This document shows, piece after piece, positions 59,302 through 64,000 of a stretch of DNA of 64,000 nucleotides. The notes beneath the pieces are model-generated. The model saw only the letters and a list, made by a program, of their open reading frames with translations, was not told where the DNA came from and ran no database searches. The stretch is from Pseudonocardia parietis (GTDB lineage: Bacteria > Actinomycetota > Actinomycetes > Mycobacteriales > Pseudonocardiaceae). The translations under genes and the position numbers were made by a program. Every line of letters starts with the position of its first letter. Within the stretch, counting starts at the first letter, position 1. Where the stretch lies: NCBI RefSeq assembly GCF_017876315.1, contig NZ_JAGINU010000001.1, forward strand, positions 5,828,001 to 5,892,000, written 5' to 3'.

Positions 59302-60224
59302 GAGCGTGTTTGAGAAGATCAACTTGTTTGGGTGAAGGTGCGTCGCTGCTGTCGGGTGGCAGGTCCGCCGCGGGCGAGGCGGCGGGTCATGGTGTTGATC
59401 GCGGCCCAACGGATCATCGCCTCGGAGGTCGCCCGGTGACGTTCGTAGTCGCGAGCCAAGCGACGGTGGGCGGTCAACCAGGCCAGGCTGCGTTCGACCG
59501 CCCAGCGTCGTGGGATGACGACGAAACCGCGCTGACCGGCGGGTTTGCGCACGATCTCGATCGTGGTGCCCACGATGGTCTGCGCCCAGTCGACCAGGCG
59601 TCCGGCGAACCCGGCGTCGGCGAACACGAATCGCACCGTGGTGGCCAAGTAGGCGCCGAGCAGGGCGGTCTTGGCGCCGTCGCGGTCCTGACGCCCGGCA
59701 GAGCAGACCATCACCGTGAGCAGCAGCCCGAGGGTGTCGGTGACGATGAATCGTTTGCGACCGTTGACCTTCTTCCCGGCGTCGTAGCCGCGGGAGTCGC
59801 GGCCGACGGTATCGGCGCCACGCACGCTCTGGGAGTCGATGATCCCCGCGCTCGGCTCAGGGTCACGCCCCTCGGCTGCTCGGAGCTGTCTACGCACGAT
59901 CGGGAGGATCTTCTCGGTGACCCGCTGCTGCTCCCACCGGTTGAAGTACCAGTACACGGTCTGCCACGGCGGGAAATCAGCTGGTAGGGCGCGCCAGGAG
60001 CAGCCAGCGCGTACCACGTAGAGGATCGCGTCGACCACGTCCCGGCGCGGGTGCTTCTCCGGCCGCCCGCCCGACCCAGGCGCGGGCAGCAGGGTCTCGA
60101 TCAGCGCCCACTGCTCATCGCTGGTGTCCGAGGGATACCGCTTCCTCCGTCGAGCCACCCATCCACCGTGGACTCAATCCACCCTCGCGTCCCGCAGACA
60201 CGCCGACGCTTCTCAAACACGCTC
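59302..60224 (-). mobile_element. IS5-family insertion sequence in the AveC-like gene
   Basis: 923-bp element with terminal inverted repeats GAGCGTGTTTGAGAAG (59302 on, and its complement ending 60224). It is flanked by the 3-bp duplication TCA (59299-59301, 60225-60227). One transposase on the minus strand. Not related in sequence to IS-C. Confidence 0.92.
59319..60158 (-). CDS. IS5-family transposase
   Basis: 279-residue single-frame transposase of the IS5 family. It has an N-terminal RYPSDTSDEQWALIETLLP, the DUF4096-like GRPEKHPRRDVVDAILYVVRAGCSWR, and DDE residues in GIIDSQSVRGAD, FVFADAGFAGR and WAVERSLAWL. GTG start; an ATG four bases earlier is out of frame. Frame intact, so the element may be active. 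Confidence 0.93.
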   Translation of the reverse strand: MARRRKRYPSDTSDEQWALIETLLPAPGSGGRPEKHPRRDVVDAILYVVRAGCSWRALPADFPPWQTVYWYFNRWEQQRVTEKILPIVRRQLRAAEGRDPEPSAGIIDSQSVRGADTVGRDSRGYDAGKKVNGRKRFIVTDTLGLLLTVMVCSAGRQDRDGAKTALLGAYLATTVRFVFADAGFAGRLVDWAQTIVGTTIEIVRKPAGQRGFVVIPRRWAVERSLAWLTAHRRLARDYERHRATSEAMIRWAAINTMTRRLARGGPATRQQRRTFTQTS

Positions 60225-61114
60225 TCAGGTCTGGGCCGCGGTGTTCCAGATCGGTGGTCCGATCGCGGCGGCGATCGTGCTGATCCACGTCGTTCACCGA
60301 TGCGTTCGGGAACGCAGGCTCTTCTCGACGCCATGATCGTCATCGGTACGACGACCGCCTGGTGGCACGATCCCCTGATCAATTGGCTGCGACCTTTCGT
60401 GTTCTACAACGCGACGATGGTGAACTTCGGATCCTGGTCCGAGCGGATTTCGGGCTGGATCAGTCCGAATGCGAGATTCCTGCCCGAGCCGCTACTGATG
60501 ATCGGGCTCGCCTATGTCTGGATGACCCTCGGCTTCGGGATGCTGGCGACACGGGCGATGCGCGCAGCGCGCGCCCGGTGGCCCCAGCTCGGCGTGGCCG
60601 CCACGTTCGGCGCGGGGTGGTCGGCCGTCTTCGTGCTGGAACTGCCGCTCGAGACGCTTGCCGTGCGGACCGGGCTCGTCGCCTACCCGGCCTCGATCCC
60701 CGAGCTGACGTTGTGGGCCGGGCACACCTACCAGGTTCCGCTCTACGGACCCGCGCTGTGGTCGGCGGTACTCACCGGCATCGGCGCGCTGCGGTTCCAT
60801 CTCGACGAGCGCGGGTTCACGCTGGTCGAGCGCGGGATCGAACGGGTCACGGTGGGCGCTCGAGCCACAACGCTGCTGCGCACCCTCGCCGTGGTCGGGT
60901 TCATCCACGTCTCGGCGGTCCTGGCCTACGACCTGCCGATCAACCTCGCCGGACTCTACGCCGGCCCTGTCGACCCCTACCCCACCCACCTGCGCACACA
61001 ACAGTGCGGACCAGGGACTCCCGTGGGTTGCCCCGGACCCGGCGTGCCCATTCTGATGAAGGACCGATGAGACGCCGAAGGTGTCCGCGCGAGCGCCGCG
61101 GAACCCGCGTCAGC

Positions 61115-61708
61115 TCAGCTCAGCAGCTTCTCCAGGCGTTCGAACTCCGCCCCGAGCACGTCACCGAGAGCCAGTCGCGAGGGGCCGTCGGCCCAGCCGG
61201 CGAGGGCGCGCTCCATCACGAGCAGCCCGACGGCCGCCAACAGCTCGCAGTCGACGTCAGGAGTCAGCAAGCCTCGGCGCTCCGCGATCGCCCGCGCCAG
61301 GGTCGCCGCGTTCTCCTGGTGATTGCTGCGTTCCCTGCCCCGGAGAGTGGGAGAAGACTCCACGGCTTTCAGGTACAGGCTGATCCGCCTGCGTAATCGG
61401 GCGACGCCGGGAGCCAGCGTCACGAACGTCGCGCGCATCGCCTCGAGATCGCTCACGTCGTCCGCCTGCGCCAGGTACAAGGCCGCGAAAGACCGGATGA
61501 AGTCGTACTCGCCGAAGAAGAAGACCGACTCCTTGGTCGGAAAGTATCGAAAGAATGTCCGCGGGGACACGCCCGCCGATTCAGCGATCTCATCGGTGGT
61601 CGTATTGTCGAACCCTTGGGACGCACAGAGTTGGAGGGCCGCATCGATGATCGCCTTGCGGGTGCGGGCCGCGTGGTCGGCTCGGGGCGAGCGGTCACCA
61701 AGTGCCAC
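61115..61708 (-). CDS. TetR/AcrR-family transcriptional regulator
   Basis: 197-residue regulator. Helix-turn-helix at about residues 17-60 (RKAIIDAALQLCASQGFDNT, then IAESAGVSPRTFFRYFPTKES), followed by a helical effector domain. GTG start with AGAGGGGG upstream. Two copies of a 16-bp near-palindrome lie 49-93 bases upstream and a third in front of the double acyl-CoA dehydrogenase at 58.9 kb. It therefore probably represses itself and that gene, with an acyl-CoA as the likely inducer. Convergent with the AveC-like pseudogene. Confidence 0.9.
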   Translation of the reverse strand: MALGDRSPRADHAARTRKAIIDAALQLCASQGFDNTTTDEIAESAGVSPRTFFRYFPTKESVFFFGEYDFIRSFAALYLAQADDVSDLEAMRATFVTLAPGVARLRRRISLYLKAVESSPTLRGRERSNHQENAATLARAIAERRGLLTPDVDCELLAAVGLLVMERALAGWADGPSRLALGDVLGAEFERLEKLLS

Positions 61709-61756
61709 GACGTCCCCCTCTGCTCGGCTGCGGATCCGACGATCATACGTCGACGA

Positions 61757-61801
61757 TGACAGTCCGCTGCCACGACATCGACCCGTGACAGCGGACTGCC
61801 A
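61757..61801. promoter_or_regulatory. Two palindromic operators upstream of the TetR gene
   Basis: TGACAGTCCGCTGCCA (61757-61772) and TGACAGCGGACTGCCA (61786-61801), centres 29 bases apart. The central parts are reverse complements of each other. With the site at 59016 they define TGACAG-N4-CTGCCA. They lie in the gap between the mycofactocin-type SDR stop and the TetR start. Confidence 0.75.
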
Positions 61802-61880
61802 AACGTTGCTGCTCCCGACCGGTCAGGGCCCGAGCAGGGAGCGACCGCATGCGCGATACCTGCCTCCGGGCCGTCCCCGG

Positions 61881-62696
61881 TCAGCGCACCGAGAAGCCGG
61901 CGTCGAGCGGCAGGCTGATGCCTGTGACGAACTTCGCCTCTTCCGACACCAGCCAGGCGACCGAGTTGGCGATGTCCTCAGGCTGCAGGATCTGGATCGG
62001 CAGCGCGTTCTGCATCGCGCTGACCGCCTCCCCACCGTGAGCCAACAGTTCCTGCATCGCCTGGTTGAGCACCATTCCGGTGGCGACGCCGGTGGGGTGG
62101 ATCGTGTTCACCCGGATCCAGTGCTGCGCCAGGTCGTTGGCCAGTACCTGCATCAGCCCGACCAGACCCCGCTTCGCGGCGGCATACGCCTGGCCACCGG
62201 GTGTACCGGTGCCGGTCGCCTTCAATCCGGCCGTGGAACTGGTGATCACGATCGACCCGCCCCGGCCCGCGTCGATCATGCTCGGCAGCGCCGCCTCGAT
62301 GGTGTTCCACACCCCGGTCAGGTTCACGTCGATGATGTCCCGCCACACAGCCCGGCGGTCCTCCGCCGGACCCAGGCGGATGATCCCCGCGTTCGCGATG
62401 ACGATGTCGACCCTGCCGAACTCGGCGATCCCGTCCTGGAAGGCGGCGGTGAGGTCGTCCGGGTCGCGGACGTCGGCCTGCCGGGCCACGATCCGTCCCC
62501 CCGCGCCCTCGACGAGTTTCACCGTTTCCGCCAGATCGTCGGCGGAGGCGTTCGGATAGTCCATCGACGGGATGTCCTGGGCGATGTCCACACCGATGAT
62601 GGCGGCGCCGTCGCGACTCAGGCGCAGGGCGTGGGCTCGGCCCTGCCCCCGGGCGACACCGGTGATGAAGGCGGCTTTCCCGGTCAGCGACCCCAT
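61881..62696 (-). CDS. Mycofactocin-coupled SDR-family oxidoreductase
   Basis: 271-residue SDR with the subfamily start GSLTGKAAFITGVARGQGRA, ALRLSRDGAAIIGVDIAQDI, the insertion MDYPNASADDLAETVKLVE, Y-x3-K in AYAAAKRGL and FVTGISLPLDAGFSVR at the end. The ATG has GAGAGGAGC upstream. It lies 13 bases after the DUF35 gene on the minus strand, in an operon with the thiolase-like protein. In the sterol side-chain logic an alcohol dehydrogenase acts next to an aldolase of this kind, but the substrate here is not known. Confidence 0.9.
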   Translation of the reverse strand: MGSLTGKAAFITGVARGQGRAHALRLSRDGAAIIGVDIAQDIPSMDYPNASADDLAETVKLVEGAGGRIVARQADVRDPDDLTAAFQDGIAEFGRVDIVIANAGIIRLGPAEDRRAVWRDIIDVNLTGVWNTIEAALPSMIDAGRGGSIVITSSTAGLKATGTGTPGGQAYAAAKRGLVGLMQVLANDLAQHWIRVNTIHPTGVATGMVLNQAMQELLAHGGEAVSAMQNALPIQILQPEDIANSVAWLVSEEAKFVTGISLPLDAGFSVR

Positions 62697-62709
62697 TGGC
62701 GCTCCTCTC

Positions 62710-63159
62710 TCACGTGGTGACCAGCTCGAACTGTGGAGCGCGAAGCCCTGCGACACCGGAATCCACGCCGGCGGCCGCGGCCACCGCGGGCGGAAGGTCG
62801 ACGAGCCGTGCCCTCACGCGTGCCCCGACTTCGACCTCGAGCGGATCGGCCTCGATGACCCCGGTCAGCCGCAGCCCGGGTTGTTCGTCGAGTTCGATCA
62901 CGCCGACGACGTAGGGAGGCCTACGACCGGGAACGGTCTGGTGGCGGACGACGATGAAGCTGAAGACCGTCCCCCGCCCGCTGACCTCCTCGAATCGCAC
63001 CTTCCCGCCCGAAGGGCTCCGCTCCTGAGGAGGGTGGATCCAGGTACCGGTATCCACGCAACGGCACAGCATCAGCTTGCCCTCGCGGGTCGCCTCCCAG
63101 TAGCCGGTGCTGTCGGGGTCGGGAACCGGTACAGGAGGCGCCGGTGTCACCGGGTTCAC
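62710..63159 (-). CDS. DUF35 OB-fold protein lacking most zinc ligands
   Basis: 149-residue partner of thiolase-like proteins (the family of ChsH2 C-terminal domains and acyl-CoA-binding OB folds). It has the TGYWEATREGKLML helix, the segment corresponding to the zinc ribbon, then the OB fold SGRGTVFSFIVVRHQTVPG, PPYVVGVIELDEQPGLRLTG and LEVEVGARVRARL. The usual four cysteines are reduced: CRC is followed by VDTG where a second Cys is expected, and ERSPSGG replaces the CPxCG pair. The GTG start overlaps the thiolase stop (63156-63159), implying a complex with it. Confidence 0.87.
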   Translation of the reverse strand: MNPVTPAPPVPVPDPDSTGYWEATREGKLMLCRCVDTGTWIHPPQERSPSGGKVRFEEVSGRGTVFSFIVVRHQTVPGRRPPYVVGVIELDEQPGLRLTGVIEADPLEVEVGARVRARLVDLPPAVAAAAGVDSGVAGLRAPQFELVTT

Positions 63160-64000
63160 GGGTGCTCCTTGCTGTAGATGTTCGCGCCGCCGAACGGCCC
63201 CGCGCCCGCGGTGACGAGGGCGAGCTCGGCTCCGGGCACCTGACGGTCCCCGGCCGTGCCGCGCAGCTGCAGAGTTGCCTCGAAATGATGGTTCAGGCCA
63301 TGGATGTAGCCCTCGGAGAGCAACCCGCCGTGCGGGTTCACGACGACGTCCCCGCCATACGTCGCCCGGCCCTCGCCGAAGAACGCGCCGACCTCACCCT
63401 TGTCGCAGAAGCCGTAGTCCTCCATCGTGGCCATCACGGTGTAGGTGAAGCAGTCGTACATGCAGGCCACGTCGATGTCCGACGCTCGCAGCCCGGTCCG
63501 CTCCCACAGCCGCGGCCCAGCAGTGGCCGAGTACATCCGGGTCGGGTCGTCCCACATGGACCATCCGGCGCCGCTCTGCGAGTTCGACGAGCCGACGAGC
63601 CAGACCGGTGGTTGCGCGGCGTCGCGGGCGAGGTCCTCGCCCACGACGAGGATCGCGACCGCGCCGTCCACCTCGTAGGTGCAGTCGAGCACCCGGAACG
63701 GCTCGGCGATCCACCGGCTCCCGAGGTACTCGTCCATGGTCAACGGGTCACGCCGCACCGCGTGCGGGTTGGGCACGGCGTGGGAGCGCTGAGTGATCGC
63801 GATCTGTCCCAGGTCCTCGGACGTCGTGCCGTAGACGTGCTGGTGTCGGCGGGCCCACATGGCGAACCACTGCGGCGGGACGAGGAATCCCGACGGGGCG
63901 TCGAACTGGCCGTCTCCGTCCACCTGGAGCTGCGCCTCGATCGTGCCGAACCGGTAACCGGATCGCCCGTTCAACGACCGGTAGATCAGCACCGCCCGGC
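63156..64000 (-). CDS. Thiolase-like lipid-transfer protein/aldolase (Ltp type), 3' part
   Basis: C-terminal 281 codons of a thiolase-fold protein of the SCP-x/Ltp group; the start is beyond the window end, where the frame is still open. Landmarks: AVLIYRSLNGRSGYRFG, MWARRHQHVYGTTSEDLGQIAI, CMYDCFTYTVMATMEDYGFCDKGE, and NPHGGLLSEGYIHGLNH. Members of this group paired with a DUF35 protein perform retro-aldol cleavage of side-chain CoA intermediates (Ltp2 with ChsH2). Coupled to DUF35 by a GTGA overlap, this one may do the same. Confidence 0.88.
   Translation of the reverse strand, partial: RAVLIYRSLNGRSGYRFGTIEAQLQVDGDGQFDAPSGFLVPPQWFAMWARRHQHVYGTTSEDLGQIAITQRSHAVPNPHAVRRDPLTMDEYLGSRWIAEPFRVLDCTYEVDGAVAILVVGEDLARDAAQPPVWLVGSSNSQSGAGWSMWDDPTRMYSATAGPRLWERTGLRASDIDVACMYDCFTYTVMATMEDYGFCDKGEVGAFFGEGRATYGGDVVVNPHGGLLSEGYIHGLNHHFEATLQLRGTAGDRQVPGAELALVTAGAGPFGGANIYSKEHP

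Larger units (their letters stand above)
59078..61070 (+). pseudogene. AveC-like membrane protein gene, broken three times
   Basis: Remnant of a spirocyclase AveC-family gene, a polytopic membrane protein family widespread in mycobacteria. Three lesions: (1) a TAG in RTRPVLI-stop-AFLGALCLALML, probably from TGG, near 59194; (2) the IS5-family insertion at 59302-60224, with the frame resuming exactly at GTTQ-VWAAVFQIGG; (3) a one-base frameshift near 60330 between RERRLF and DAMIVIGTTTAWWHDPLINWL. The remainder (YNATMVNFGSWSERI, PEPLLMIGLAYVWM, FVLELPLETLAVRTGLVAYP) is well preserved to the stop at 61070. The decay is therefore recent. Confidence 0.82.

Noticed and set aside
1..64000. CRISPR arrays, tRNA or rRNA genes, replication or conjugation genes
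   Set aside because: None seen on either strand; the repeats present are IS ends, target duplications, terminators and operators.

Overview
The window is GC-rich actinobacterial DNA. GTG, TTG and ATG starts follow purine-rich ribosome-binding sites, and genes are packed into tight operons. The gene families (double-length FadE34-type acyl-CoA dehydrogenases, mycofactocin-coupled short-chain dehydrogenases, an Mkl-type ATPase, AveC-like and DoxX proteins, an F420-type oxidoreductase) point to a mycolata- or Pseudonocardia-like soil actinomycete. The species cannot be named from the sequence alone. No rRNA, tRNA or CRISPR array was recognised.

1-35.4 kb is a catabolic region. A plus-strand operon (1-6.6 kb) carries the end of a Rieske dioxygenase alpha subunit, its beta subunit, an acyl-CoA synthetase, a CoA-ligase/crotonase fusion and an aldehyde dehydrogenase. 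Next come a 2Fe-2S flavoprotein reductase and a double acyl-CoA dehydrogenase, transcribed divergently. A minus-strand operon (17.4-10.2 kb) holds a Baeyer-Villiger monooxygenase, an MhpA-like aromatic hydroxylase, a double CaiB/BaiF CoA-transferase and an ABC solute-binding lipoprotein. A second minus-strand operon (20.7-17.5 kb) has an APH-fold kinase-like protein, an SDR and an acyl-CoA dehydrogenase. A TetR regulator at 20.8 kb leads into a plus-strand operon of a quinone oxidoreductase, an SDR, a luciferase-like oxidoreductase and an SDR. Then follow an MFS transporter, two near-identical amidohydrolases flanking a small coiled-coil gene, a TesB thioesterase/SnoaL/LigB-type dioxygenase operon, an aldehyde dehydrogenase with a mycofactocin-type SDR, and DoxX. 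Together these provide uptake, ring hydroxylation and cleavage, CoA activation, beta-oxidation-like steps and aldehyde/alcohol oxidation of an aromatic or alicyclic substrate that cannot be identified. A recurrent element, [G/A]TG[G/C]AC-N5-GTCAGA, sits in front of many of these units and suggests one regulon.

35.8-48.3 kb is a mobile island. A free IS1634-family copy (35776-37779) is followed by a nest of elements inside one another. An IS5-family element (38118-48267) is split by a second IS1634-family element (38352-47475), which carries an unusual 42-bp target duplication. That transposase is split in frame by a group II intron with its reverse transcriptase. The intron's 3' part is separated by a three-gene tyrosine-recombinase unit, and the recombinase of that unit is cut by a second copy of the first IS. 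Target duplications and clean reading-frame reconstruction support the order of insertion.

49.3-64 kb returns to catabolism: an SRPBCC protein and a mycofactocin-type SDR, an aldehyde dehydrogenase paralogous to the one at 32.4 kb, an orphan Mkl-type ATPase, a cytochrome P450 with its 3Fe-4S ferredoxin, a tandem-TetR regulator, a second double acyl-CoA dehydrogenase, an AveC-like pseudogene with three lesions (one an IS5-family insertion), a TetR regulator with matching palindromic operators, another mycofactocin-type SDR, a DUF35 protein and a thiolase-like protein cut by the window end. The last set resembles the acyl-CoA dehydrogenase/DUF35/Ltp-aldolase logic of sterol side-chain degradation.
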